Notes: generated by a model from the sequence alone, not told the origin. Counted from the stretch's first letter, positions 25,485-37,565 are shown. The stretch is 64,000 nucleotides of DNA from Anopheles merus (GCF_017562075.2 NC_054081.1:3179652-3243651), one strand, 5' to 3'. Program-made: numbers and translations.

Positions 25485-26550
25485 ATGTCGTATGCTGTCA
25501 GTTGCACGACAACATCGAGTCGCGGTTATACTGAACTGTTTGTGTACACAACAGTAACGGTGGGCGTCTTCCTTGATGAGAAAGTGGTAGGGCAGTTCTC
25601 AGGCCAGAACCACCGGTACCTCACAGCTCGTGGAGTGGAAGTCGCCCGTTCTGCCTTGGGTCAGGGGGCGCTGGACGCGATCCAAATCATCGCATCATGC
25701 CGCGCAACGCTCGCACCACACGGAGGGCCTTGTCCGCGACCATCTCGACGTGTGAACGCCACGATAAATGGTTGTGGACCGGGATGTTCCGGTAGCCGCT
25801 CCACTTGCTGGAAATCATCAGGATCTCTGTCTTCTCCGGCGCCAGGGAGAGATGGTGCAGCTTCATCCAGCGGTTCACCGCCAGCGCTGCTGCGTGCTTC
25901 GGGGAAGTCCCCGCTGCCAGGATGGACAGATTGTCGGCTAATTCCACGATGGAGGCACCCTCAGGGAGCTCTACGGCTAGCACGCCGTCGTACATAATGT
26001 TCCACGCGGTCGAGCACACGATGTGAAACGCCTGCCGAGACTCGGCGTGTTACGGTGAAGTAGTCCTGCAGCATGCCGCGCAACTGCAATGGGACTCCCT
26101 TCGCCTGGAGCGCCCGGAAGGGCTCCGATTGCTGCTTGAGAGCTACCGTGAGAGCGGCGTTCGCTCCTCCATCAAGTCCTGGCGCCTTCCGAGGATGCAA
26201 ACTGGCTGCTATTTGTTCCAGCTCGGTCTGGCCGATCGATCGAAGCGGCGCCATGTTGCCTACGTTGAGATCTGGTCACTCGATCTGCGGATGAACCGAG
26301 AACAAGGCGTCGACAATTTGCCGCAGTTGAGTGGCTGCCACGGTAGCTGATCCTTTGCAAACACTTTCGCTTCTGTAGGTCCTACGATGGATCAGCGGAG
26401 ATTTGTTATGAGCACAAGTGGACCGTGCTACCAACACCAGTGCTACCGGGGCAGCCATTCGGATTCTCAACAGTACATTCAGCGCCATTTTGCACGTTGT
26501 TGACCTAAGATATCCTGACAATGTAATGTAATATATGTAATGTCCTGACA
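25485..26550 (-). pseudogene. R1-clade non-LTR retrotransposon ORF2 remnant (reverse transcriptase)
   Basis: Minus-strand pieces in different frames read as an R1-type RT. RKAPGLDG (near 26180) is the N-terminal RT motif. WNIMYDGVLAVELPEGASIV follows, then a thumb segment (RWMKLHHLSLAPEKTEILMI ... HLSWRSHVEMVADKALRVV). The catalytic ADD triplet is replaced by ADN (LADNLSIL), there is an internal deletion between the two motifs, and the frame shifts near 26000. Dead element. Confidence 0.8.
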
Positions 26551-26559
26551 ATCACGACG

Positions 26560-27040
26560 TTTTGTTAGTAGAACACCGATTCGATGTATGGTACCCAAAT
26601 GTTGTGTTTTGTCCGGGCGTCTTCGTTGACGAAATGCCGTTTGATAGGTAGTGGATGCTCCTGTATCACCGCACTGCCAGGTCACCTGCCGCAGGCTCAC
26701 TGAGCACGGTTTCAGTATTTGCCAGTATTTGCTAACTCCAGACCGTGCTGTTACATCCATCGTTGTTGCTGGTCCACGGCCTCCTCTGCTGTTGCGTACA
26801 CCACGTTTGTGGTGGTACATGGGAGCGATCCACGAAGCCGATGATTTATACGCCAGGAGGTAGTGGCACATACAGTACAGCATTCCCGTCGTACATGATA
26901 TTCCACAGGGTAGGGGCTAAAATGGACCCATGTAGAACGTTGGCGGTGACATGCCTTACGACGGGGCTTACGTTTGTATCGAAAAAACAACAAGCGGCAT
27001 TCGAAATAGCTCCGAAGCATACGTTGGATACCGATTAGCC
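26560..27040 (-). pseudogene. second R1-clade RT fragment
   Basis: On the minus strand a sequence reading (with frameshifts) LAPTLWNIMYDG near 26890-26925 is followed by NVVYATAEEAVDQQQRWM near 26750-26810. The same pair occurs in the plus-strand element at 43595-43760. Broken by stops and frameshifts. Confidence 0.7.
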
Positions 27041-27117
27041 CGGGGAATCCAAATCAACAATCCTTCAGCAACGGGGACGGCCACCAGCCTACACTACACC
27101 ATCACAGCCGAGCTACG

Positions 27118-29235
27118 CGAATGAACGCAGCTGGATGGGATACGTATCGACGACCATGATGAACTGCTGCTGCTGGGTGACCCCGTGAGCACGGTGGCAG
27201 AGGTCAGCTCGTCCACACCGATGTAGCGATCTCGACCATCCCACAGTACATGCAACGGAGATCTCGGCTTGCAAGATCTCACATCATTGAATCCTACTCG
27301 CCGTATGTGGTAGCCAGCTGAGACGATTAAAGAACTTGACTCACCCAAAATTGTTGAAGACGTTATCCAAAATGTAAATCGAAAAATGCGAGGAAGAAAA
27401 CGCCACCAATCCGACACGAAGTCGCTTATCCGCTAGTCCCCAAGCCTCGCTCACGATTGCACGAAAAGGCGCACCTCACAGTCCTCACGCGAATGAACGC
27501 AGCTGGATGGGACACGTATCGACGACCACTATGAACTACTGCTGCTGGGTGACCCCGTGAGCTTGGTGGCAGAGGTCAGCTCGTGCAAACCGATGTAGCG
27601 ATCTCGACCATCCCACAGCACATGCAACGGAGATCTCGACCAGCAATATCTCACATCATTGAATCCTACTCGCCGTATGTGGTAGCCAGCTGAGGCGATT
27701 AAAGGAATTTGACTCACCCAAAATTGTTGAAGACGTTATCAAAAATGTAAATCGAAAAATGCGAGGAAGAAAACGCCACCAATCCGACATGAAGCCGCTT
27801 ATCCGCTAGTCCCCTAGCCTCGCTCACGATTGCACGAAAAGGCGCACCTCACAGTCCTCACGCGAATGAACGCAGCTGGATGGGATACGTATCGACGACC
27901 ACTATGAACTACTGCTGCTGGGTGACCCCGTGAGCTTGGTGGTAGAGGTCAGCTCGTCCACACCGATGTAGCGATCTCGACCATCCCACAGCACATGCAA
28001 CGGAGATCTCGACCAGCAATATCTCACATCATTGAATCCTACTCGCCGTATGTGGTAGCCAGCTGAGGCGATTAAAGGAATTTGACTCACCCAAAATTGT
28101 TGAAGACGTTATCAAAAATGTAAATCGAAAAATGCGAGGAAGAAAACGCCACCAATCCGACATGAAGCCGCTTATCCGCTAGTCCCCTAGCCTCGCTCAC
28201 GATTGCACGAAAAGGCGCACCTCACAGTCCTCACGCGAATGAACGCAGCTGGATGGGATACGTATCGACGACCACGATGAACTGCTGCTGCTGGGTGACC
28301 CCGTGAGCTCGGTGGCAGAGGTCAGCTCGTCTAAACCGATGTAGCGATCTCGACCATCCCACAGCACATGCAACGGAGATCTCGGCTTGCAAGATCTCAC
28401 ATCATTGAATCCCACTCGCCGTATGTGGTAGCCAGCTGAGCCGATTGAAGGAACTTGACTCACCCAAAATTTTTGAAGACGTTATCAAAAATGTAAATCG
28501 AAAAATGCGAGGAAGAAAACGCCACCAATCCGACATGAAGCCGCTTATCCGCTAGTCCCCTAGCCTCGCTCACGATTCCACGAAAAGGCGCACCTCACAG
28601 TCCTCACGCGAATGAACGCGGCTGGATGGGATACGTATCGACGAGCACGATGAACTGCTGCTGCTGGGTGACCCCGTGAGCTCGGTGGCAGAGGTCAGCT
28701 CGTCCAAACCGATGTAGCGATCTCGACCATCCCACAGCACATGCAACGGAGATCTCGGCTTGCAAGATCTCACATCATTGAATCCCACTCGCCGTATGTG
28801 GTAGCCAGCTGAGGCGATTAAAGGAACTTGACTCACCCAAAATTGTTGAAGACGTTATCCAAAATGTAAATCGAAAAATGCGAGGAATAAAACGCCCTAG
28901 CCTCGCTCACGATTGCACGAAAAGGCGCACCTCACAGTCCTCACGCGAATGAACGCAGCTGGATGGGATACGTATCGACGACCACGATGAACTGCTGCTG
29001 CTGGGTGACCCCGTGAGCTCGGTGGCAGAGGTCAGCTCGTCCAAACCGATGTAGCGATCTCGACCATCCCACAGCACATGCAACGGAGATCTCGGCTTGC
29101 AAGATCTCACATCATTGAATCCTACTCGCCGTATGTGGTAGCCAGCTGAGGCGATTAAAGAAACTTGACTCACCAAAAATTGTTGAAGGCGTTATCAAAA
29201 ATGTAAATCGAAAAATGCGAGGAAGAAAACGCACT
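27118..29235 (-). repeat. 373-bp tandem array, about 5.7 units, R1-associated
   Basis: The landmark GAATGAACGCAGCTGGATGGG (one mismatch in unit 5) starts near 27119, 27490, 27863, 28236, 28609 and 28946, spacing about 371-373 bp except the last (337 bp, from a deletion of the CCACCAATCCGACATGAAGC part). Units differ by only a few substitutions, so the array is young or homogenised. Each holds a CTGCTGCTG run and, on the minus strand, an open frame around YHIRRVGFNDVR. Diverged relatives of the unit occur at 38500-38720, 40150-40380 and 49000-49345 beside R1-clade fragments, suggesting it derives from an R1-type 3' region. Confidence 0.9.
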
Positions 29236-29555
29236 GGCGCTCCGATGGTTTGGTAGTATCTAGCTTCTCCATAGTATCCGGTCACTGTGTTGCTACTGCT
29301 GCTGCTGCAGCTAGGCTTATGCTTTGTCGATGTTTGTCCTGCTGCCGAGGCAGAATATTAATTCGCCGTGATGAGAGGCAGGGCTCGACCAGCGGCGGAA
29401 TTGCTGCCTCGGCGATCATGTGCTGAGCTCGAGCCAGGATGGAATTGCTCGTCGCCGAAGGGTTTCTGTGTTGCTGCTGCAGCTCGGCGGAATGCGTCCT
29501 CGCCCAATGAAGCTGGGGCCTGCAGCAAGGGCGGATGTGACGCCCATCGGATAAT

Positions 29556-30235
29556 TCAATAACAAGGCGGAAAGCTGCCTGCTGGGCTGAAGCCCCGACG
29601 ACGACCTTCCTTGTCGGCGAGAGTGTGTGCTCGGCTGCCCATATTGTCACAAATGATGGGACGGCAGCTGGGAGCCTCGGTCTTGGCGGCGGTGGCGACC
29701 CGTTCCGTTCGCGTTGTCCCGCAAGCATGGGGACCGATGCTAACGCGATGGCCGCTGCAATGATGCAGCGAAGTGAGATGGTCGGAATCGCGATGGCGTC
29801 CGCGTGTTCGTTCTTCTCGACGGAATTTGAAAGAAATCGCGGCGTCGAAGAAAGCGAGCAGGCGCGTACAGCGGTATTCTGTCAAGTAATGAAGGACAAA
29901 CAATTTCGTTCCGAAGCAAACCGCTGATAAGCAAAGCTTGAGAAGCAGAGCGCGAAGATCGTGCAGGGTCATCAAACCAAGCATGCGACACCGGACTTCA
30001 TAAGGGGGAAGAGAAGCACCCGATTGCCCTAAAAGACGCCTAATGGCAATACGGGTGAATCTGCGTTGAACGCTTTCAACCCTTTCAATCCATACCGAGC
30101 TGACTGGGCACCAGACAACGCTAGCGTATTCTAAAATAGGGCGGACCAAGCTACAGAAAAGGGCTTTAAGGCACATAGGGTCACGCACATCATTTGCCAT
30201 AGCACAAATCATTCCTAGTACACTATTACTAGTAG
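29556..30235 (-). pseudogene. T1/CR1- or jockey-like RT C-terminal remnant
   Basis: Minus-strand frame DPMCLKALFCSLVRPILEYA followed by VVWCP...RVESVQRRFTRIAIRRL is the conserved C-terminal block of CR1/jockey-type RTs. It then runs on, after a frameshift near 29930, as LLDRIPLYAPARFLRRRDFF. 5'-truncated, as is usual for non-LTR insertions. The GC-rich CAG-containing DNA at 29280-29555 may be its 3' tail. Confidence 0.8.
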
Positions 30236-30244
30236 TATCAGAAA

Positions 30245-30859
30245 CGGACTACAAGTATGTGTGGATAAATGCCAGTGCATTTCTTTCAGTAGAGCCCGAA
30301 GCCCTATCACATTTAATTCCTCGATGAGAGACTCGCATCTTGTCCGAACGCCATATATTCGTGACCAGGGAGTGTTATTAGATAAAAAAAACCTTCATTT
30401 CGCCCTCATATCGACAGCGTTATTGCGAAGGGAAACCAACTGCTTAATGTTACAATGCGTAGCCGCAGTGAATTCATCGATCCCATGTGCATCAAATCGA
30501 TCTACTGTTCCGTTGTACGATCTTGTCTGGAGTACTGCTCTCCGGTTTGGTGCCCGCTTACTGTTGGTGATATAAATCGACTTGAAGCCTTGCAAAGGAA
30601 AATCACAAGGTACGCGATCCGGCTCCTTCCTTGGCAATCTCACCATACTAGGCCTTCCTTCAGTCAGCGGTGTCTGCTTCTCGGACTCGAAACACTCAGC
30701 AAACGGCGTCGAAATGCGCAGTGCGTTTTTATCTTCCGGCTTCTCAACGGCGAGATCGACTCCCCCGTACTCTTAAGTCGAGTCAACCTATTCGCTCCCT
30801 CCCGAACACTGCGATTCAATTTCCATCTTTTTATGTTTGAACTTTTACACATTTATTAA
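30245..30859 (+). pseudogene. second CR1/jockey-like RT C-terminal remnant, opposite orientation
   Basis: Plus-strand VDKCQCISFSR leads, after a frameshift at the A-run near 30385-30393, into FIDPMCIKSIYCSVVRSCLE then YCSPVWCP...RLEALQRKITRYAIRLLPW and LLSRVNLFAPSRTLR, ending in a stop at 30859. Same domain as its neighbour at 29556-30235 but clearly a different family. The two are joined head to head near 30240. Confidence 0.8.
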
Positions 30860-30904
30860 CTGAATTAAATAATAAATAATAACACAAAACACAATACAAT
30901 GATG

Positions 30905-31136
30905 TATGGGGCCGCGCGCACGAGCCGCACCGTGAGCCCTACCGGGAGCCCTGCTCGACCGGTAGCCTGTTACACACTCCTGCGTTAGGTGCGCTCTGCA
31001 CACACTTAGCGCGCATCGCTAAGTGCGGCGTATTAGTGTGCGTGAGCGCAGTGTCGATTCCTGGATGTCGACCAGCAGCAGCGCAACTGCTACGGCGAAT
31101 CCAGGGCTCGGCACGTCTATCCACAACACATCTGCG
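30905..31136 (-). repeat. LTR-like repeat, minus copy
   Basis: On the minus strand begins TGTTGTGGATAGACGTGCCG and ends near GCGCGCGGCCCC. It is an inverted, about 85 percent identical copy of 41343-41555. TG-starting, GC-rich, followed by an AT-rich tail. It resembles a solo LTR, but no polyprotein was found attached. Confidence 0.5.
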
Positions 31137-31139
31137 CAT

Positions 31140-32553
31140 AAACGATTAGACCAATAGGTCCGTCTGTTTAATAAATAAATATAAATATAAACTATTGGAA
31201 TGGTTAATGGTGCGCTCAATACGTTGATTGAATTATATCTTTGCATCGAGGAGAATCATCTGTCAAATCCCATACAAATCTCGTCCGATAAAATCGCATC
31301 GGATGAGCGCTGCCACGGGCCTTACGCCTTGCTTTGGGACATTGTTTCGGCCCCAAATACAGTAGTATCTCGGGGGACACCTGTATGCCAAATAAATAAT
31401 TGTCAAAATGCTCTAGACTCCACCACCTGGCTTCTTTAATCCTCCCCCTTGGTTCCATGTGAACACACTCCATCTCCTTTATCGTGAGGGCATTGCTGTC
31501 CGCTGACATCAAGGTTAACAATGCGTACAGCGCACATGACGTTTCCAGTTGTCATCGGGCTGACGATTGCTGTCAGCGAGGAAAAACCATAAGAAAAAAA
31601 AGGAAAAGAAAACGAAACAGGGAATACGAGTGTGTGACAGTGCCAGCTGGAAGTTAGCAAAACATTCGCAGTCTTGGGTCAGTATTGGGTAGATGTGATG
31701 GGATTGAATCAATTTACCTGCTCCTCTCTCTCGGTCCGTCTGTAGTGGAAAAAGTGTAGGTGGGTGTGTTTTTTTTATCTAATATTTTGCTCGCATTCGT
31801 GTGTTGGGATCGTTGGTGTGTGTGTGTGTGTGTGTGTGTAGTTTTTGATCTGAGGGTGCGAATGTCAGTGGCAGTGTGCAAAAAATAAGACGAAGCTTTT
31901 TAGTAATTGTTTTTGGGATGGCTGTATTGATGTGTTGTGGAATGTAAAAAAACTAGCCGTTTGGTGTGGTGTGACCCAGAGCGCAAGTGAACAAGTGGTC
32001 GTGTAGAGTGTTGGAACATTGCATTGTGTTTTTTTTTATTCCACCGCCGCGCTCCCGTAATCAAATCACACGCTCTTCTGCTGTGTTGCGAACGCTAGGC
32101 GTAGCATTTTTCTCTTCCTGTACGAGCTTAACTGCAGCTGCTGGTGGTACTCTGCACACAATTATCTTATCGCGCTCTTGGCTGCTGCTGCTGTGCGTCA
32201 CGCCTACGCCCATCCCAGCACAACACACACTCCTTTCGCAACAAAACACGCATCCCTCCTTCACTTCACCCGCTGGTGGCGGTAGTTCGAGCGGATGCTG
32301 AATTTGTGTACTTCAATTGCTGTATTTATATGTGTATTTATATATATATTTTAGACCAAATTGTAGTGACGATAGTGACAAAACAGCAACAACAGAAAAC
32401 AGCAACGCGCGCGCGGACCGCCCGGATTTGTGGGCGACGAGAGGCTTTGCCAAATAAGGGTGCGGCTGGGGCTGGTGGTATTTACATCCGGGGGAGCGAA
32501 ACATACCGGAAGCGTTTCTGACTCGTGCAGCGCTGAGCAGCCAGGAAGCAGGC
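31140..32553 (+). promoter_or_regulatory. WASp upstream region and probable 5'UTR
   Basis: No coding frame with domain support. Contains a (GT)n tract near 31817-31839 and mixed-composition DNA up to the WASp ATG. The leader and promoter of WASp must lie here or further left; no TATA/Inr combination was convincing enough to mark. Confidence 0.35.
31817..31839. repeat. (GT)n microsatellite
   Basis: About 11 GT dinucleotides upstream of WASp. Confidence 0.9.
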
Positions 32554-35500
32554 ATGAAACAACCGGCGGGTGGAGAGAATGCGGTGGACCGGAACTCGTC
32601 CTCGGCCAGCAAAGCGAATCGGCCCAGCACGCTGCTGACGAACGACGAAAATGATCAGCTTTTCCGCCTGCTCGGTCGACGATGTCAGGTATGATTCATC
32701 GACTACGGGTACATTTATATATATATTTGCGTTTTATTACCAACCACGGGTAGAGCAAAAGGGAGTTTAAAATCGAGCGCGCCCGGAAGGATTCCTGGCG
32801 GCGCTTGCCAAAATCATCGTACGGAAAGAGGAGCAGGGGCTCCTTTCCAGGGCTTATCTTATCCCTGGCTAAGGGACCTTATCGCGTACAGTTGCAATGC
32901 CCTTTTAAGTCGTCTACGTTAAGCGATTAAAAGGCTTAACACACTGGTCCATGTTAAGGCATTTCTCTCGCCAAAAGCTAGTAGCAAAATGACTTTTAAT
33001 AGCACGACAATTTTATTGATTTGCATTGGAAAACATTTCTCGGGTAGGTCCGATTCCGTGTTCGAAATCAATTCCAGAACCGATTCCGATGCTGGAGTCG
33101 ATTCCGGAGCCGAATCCGGAGCCGATTCTGGAGTTGACTCCCGGGCCGTTTCCGGAGTCGGCTCCGGAATTGATTCCAGAATCAGAATCGACTTGGTAAT
33201 CATAATTTGCTCCGGTAGCGGAATCAGGATTGACTCCAGGGATGGAATTTGCTCCGGAATGAGAATCAGTGCTTGAATTAAAATACGAAATTTCAGAAGC
33301 GAAATCAGTCCGGGAATGAATCTCCATGAAAATGGATTGTTTACAAATAACTTTTGATGCTTTGCGGCTATAAAACATTGGACGCAAACACCGATTCATA
33401 TGGATAAGTAGAAACCGATTCGGTTTAGAAGCCGATTACAGAGCCGATTCCGACTACAGAGCCTATTCCGGAATCAATTCCAGAGCCTATTCCGCAACCA
33501 ATTCCAGAACCGATTCCGGAGTCGATTCCGGAGCCGAATCCAATTCCAGAGCCGTTTCCGGAATTGATTCCCAATACTGATTCCGGACCTACTAGACGGA
33601 ATCGATTCCAGAAAAAAGCGGAGCCAGTCGGTATTGTATCCCAGTCCACCCAGTCTAAAAAATTTCACATAAAATGTTAACGTCCTACTACGATCGGCCC
33701 TTTTTGCTCCACCAAGTAAAGTTGTTGTGCTATGCGCGATCGTAATTGTACTCTTATTCATTCTCCCGTCCATTTGCTTTCTTTTGCCGCCCCCCTCCTC
33801 AGTCGCTCAGCACGGCGGTGGTGCAGCTGTACACGACCCAGTCGCCGGCCCACGCCTCCTGGGTGAAGCGGTGCACCGGTGCGCTCTGCTTCATCAAGGA
33901 CAACATCCGCAAATCCTACTACTTCCGGCTGTACTGTCTCAAAGCGAACCAGATGGTGTGGGAGCAGGAGCTGTACGAGAAGATCGAGGTGACGCAACCG
34001 AAACCGTACCTAATCACGTTCGAGGGACAGGTAATTGCCTAGTTTTATAACCTTTTTTTGTTTGTTTGTTTGTTTTGTTTCTGCTTTAATCATTTTTGCA
34101 ACAGCACGGTTTGTTGTGCTTTTGTGCGCTCGTCCGTACGCCTTGACCTCTAATGCCCAAATTTGTGTTTGTTTATTTTGTCTTTGCTGCTGCCTTTACC
34201 CACCCGCGGAACCAACTGCAAACCCAGGACGGTATAGTGGCATTTAACTTCGCTACCGAGGACGAAGCGGCTGCGGTTATGAACACGACCCTTACCACCA
34301 TTCACAATCGCAACCGGAGGCGCGACGGTAAGCTGCTAAGTGATAGTGCACGGGGCACACGGGGTGTAGTAGTGGTGGTTGTCCCTCGAAGGGCTTGGGT
34401 GTTTTGTTTTAGCGTAGTCCGCACAGGTTTAGCTCCGACATGATAATTGGAATACCAAAAAAAAAAAAAAGAAGCAACAAAACAATAACGAAATGGTTAA
34501 CACTACAAAAACGCGCGCTACTGTGTTTACCTAAACATGCCCCACTGCCCAAGAGGGGTGGAGAGGAGGGACGGGGGGCCATTGGATAGTGCAACCATTT
34601 CCCCATTCCTGTGCCGGTTTGGGAAGGTAAATGGACGGATGCGATAAGGCGGACGGAGAGGGCACGGTTCCCACCGAGGCACGTTCTTCCCGATAGGTGG
34701 CACGGAACACCACGATGCGGCAACAGTGTGTATGTGCGTGTGCGTTGACACACTGTAGCAAAAGAGGAGGGTTGCCGCGGCCCCACGTTTAAGAAACACG
34801 CGAAATCAATCCAACCAAGAAGGTCGTTCGTCTATTATTGAATGCAATTTTCCTCGCTGCCAACACGCACCTGCGTAGCTAGAAGAGCAGACACAGGATG
34901 GTTAGGATCGAACGGTTGTACGCCCCACGGGACAACACTACGCTGCTTTCGCTTTTATGGCGATTGTGTGGGCTAAAAATGTGGATGTGGAGTAACAACA
35001 AAGCCTCCAAACACAGGGGCATTTAATCGATCCGATGACGGCTTGTCAGGAGCGAATCTATGCTAAGCTTAGTTTTCGATCGTGCCCGCTGCGATATGAA
35101 GTGCTGGTGGTGCTTGAATTACAATCGGCACAGTTGCCGCAGCAGCAGGAAGATCAAAAGTAGTATATTCCCTAAATATGGTGTAGCGCATATTTCAAGT
35201 GTCGCCATAAATTTCATTAAATCTTTTATTTATTCGCCCTCCATCTCTCCTTCTTGCTTTCTCTCCTCGCTTTATCATCGAACCGCGCCGGCGCTTTGCA
35301 GAGCGTATCAAGCGCAACAACACGCGGAAGGATCCGCCACCGGCCAGGCCACCGCCGCTGCAAACGATACCGGGCGGCGGAACCGGCTCGAACATTCCCG
35401 ATGCAGACATGGGTGTCACCTACCGGAACAAACAACCGTGTAAGAGCAGCGCCAGATGATTGAAGCAGCCAGCGGCTGTGGGAAAGGGAGACTGGTTTAA

Positions 35501-37077
35501 ATTATTAAAAATTATCCAAATTATCTTCCTTGACAGTTGCGAGCCCGTTTTCCGGGCCGGCAGTGCCGCCGATGCAGCAGGGAGCACAGCCGCTGGCAGC
35601 CGTCGCCCCGAGCCTGGGCAGCGCACTGCACCAGAAGCCGCGCAAGGTCAAAGGCATGGGCAAGCTGCAAAAGTCCGACATCGGGTCGCCGTCCAACTTC
35701 AAGCACGTGACGCACGTCGGCTGGGACCCGCACAGTGGCTTCGATTTGATCGGCGCGCAGGAATCGCTCAAACCGTTCCTCGAGAAGGCGGGCGTCGGGG
35801 ATCAGCACGTAAGTGAACGGCCGCCACCGTTCGCACGGATGATGAAATTTATTGCTCTCCCATTCGTTCCCGTTTTCCCTTTCACGCACCATGTGTTTTC
35901 CTCAACCGTCCGGACACGCGGTAAACCCCCCTTTCTGTGCCTACACAGCTGAAGGATCGCGATACGTGCGCGTTCATCTACGACTTCATCCAGACGAACA
36001 ACGTGCTCGACACGGTCAAGTCGGAGCAGAGCAGCGGCCGCAAGCAGAAGCCCCCGGCGCCACCGCCCGTACCGGTTCGTACTACTACTACTACTACCAC
36101 CCCCCATACCGAGGCGCCACCGCCCGGAACGCCACCATGCTCCTCCCCCCCTTCGCACCACCAGCACCACTCACCTGACCATCAACATCATCATCATCCC
36201 AACAGCATCCGCCGCCGCCGAGCGTGCCGGGCGGAAACCACCACCACCAGAACGGGCAGACGCGCAATCCGCCGCCGCCCCCGCCGCACCGCACGCTGCC
36301 GCCGCTACCGCCAACCACGCCGCCGAAGGTGGCGCCGCCGGCCATGCGACCGCCCCCGATGCAGCCCCCGCCGGCCGTCTCCTCCGCACCGTCGGCTGCT
36401 GCCCCTGCGCCACCGCCGCCCCCGCCGATGCCGGCCGGGCCTGTGCCGCCGCCGCCGCCCCCGATGATGCCGTCGCTCAAGCCGCCCGCCCCGGCCATCC
36501 CCGGTGGCGGTGGATCGGCCGGCGGCGGCGGCTCGGATGAGGGTGGCGATACCCGCTCCGCCCTGCTCGACAGCATACGCAAGGGCACTACGCTCAAGGT
36601 AAGTGGTCGGCGTGCCCGGTTTGTCACACTTAAGTTTTTTTTTTTTTGATTACTGATCCGTTTTTGTGTGACTTTTTGTTTGGGGCCGATTTAACTTTCT
36701 CCTTCATTTTGGTATCATTTGTCGGTCGATCAAATGTCTAACAACATTTTTCTTCTTTTCCTCTCGTGTGTGTGTTTGTGTGCGTGCAGAAAGTGGACCA
36801 AAGCGCACACAGCAGTACCGGCAGCGGCGACATGCGCAACGATTTGATGACGGAGATACAGCAGGGCTTCCAGCTGCGCCCGGTCGCCAACCGGGAGCTG
36901 AACGCGGAACGCAACAGTGGCGGCGCGGGAGGAGGAGCTGGTGGTAGCGGTGACGTCGGCACCGATGCGCTGGCCGATGCGCTGCGCCGTGCCCTGGCCG
37001 AACGGGGCCGCGTCATTCGACCCTCGGACGAGGATGACAGTGATTCCAATTCCAACAACACCGACTGGGAGGACTAG
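32554..37077 (+). CDS. WASp: WASp, Wiskott-Aldrich syndrome protein homologue, eight exons
   Basis: Cdc42- and PIP2-responsive activator of the Arp2/3 complex, driving branched actin assembly at the cell cortex and endocytic sites. Exons: 32554-32688, 33803-34030, 34228-34327, 35302-35439, 35537-35808, 35949-36074, 36206-36598 and 36790-37077; phases fit and give about 559 aa. Order: WH1/EVH1 about 30-155 (LFRLLGRRCQ, STAVVQLYTT, GALCFIKDNIRKSYYFRLY); basic stretch ERIKRNNTRKD; CRIB/GBD about 245-320 (IGSPSNFKHVTHVGWDP); polyproline about 325-430; WH2-1 (RSALLDSIRKGTTLKKVD, split by intron 7); WH2-2 (DLMTEIQQGFQLRPV); connector DALADALRRALAERGRVI; acidic tail ending NNTDWED with the Arp2/3-binding Trp. 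The donor of exon 6 is the least sure border: 36068 and 36074 both keep frame. Confidence 0.96.
33040..33270. repeat. GATTCCGGAGCC minisatellite in WASp intron 1, block 1
   Basis: Degenerate 12-18 bp units of GATTCCGGAGCC, GAATCCGGAGCC and GAGTCGATTCC. Same sequence family as 1106-1548 and 61690-61990 but built on GATTCC rather than GACTCC. Confidence 0.8.
33421..33610. repeat. GATTCCGGAGCC minisatellite in WASp intron 1, block 2
   Basis: Second block of the same units (GAGCCGATTCCG, CCAGAGCCTATTCCG), separated by about 150 bp of ordinary DNA from block 1. Both lie between WASp exons 1 and 2. Confidence 0.8.
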
Positions 37078-37565
37078 AGCAACAACAACAAAAAAAAAAG
37101 GCAGCGCGGTGTTGTTTCGTACATTGTTTTTTTTTTTACAGGTGTTTCTATATTTTAGCATTTAATTCTCTATTTTTTACATTTTTTCGTCGTGCATCAC
37201 AATGCGTGCGTGTGCCGAATTTGTTAAACTGTCGTATTTTTCGCGTTTGTATTAAGCATTCCCCGTGTAATAACGTCGCTTTGGTTACATTTTTATTGGA
37301 CATACGAAGAGAAAACAATAAGTACTGTTGAACTACTATTATTTACTATCAGCATGTTGTGTGCCAAACGTGCTGCATCGTTTCGTTTATATTTTCGTCA
37401 GATATGAATAGTGTCCTCGTTTTGCAACGCTCACATACATTATAAGTGCATTATATATACACGCAGAAAAAAAACGTAATCCCTTTGCTTTATTTGGGTA
37501 CTTCATCATTGTTCTGGAAGATTGTTAATATTGAGATGTGAAGTGTTAAAAGGCGCTGAATTCAT

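Noticed and set aside
35937..36467. Arg-rich reading of the WASp polyproline region
   Set aside because: It is exon 6 read through the intron at 36075-36205 in the wrong frame; splicing restores the Pro-rich frame.
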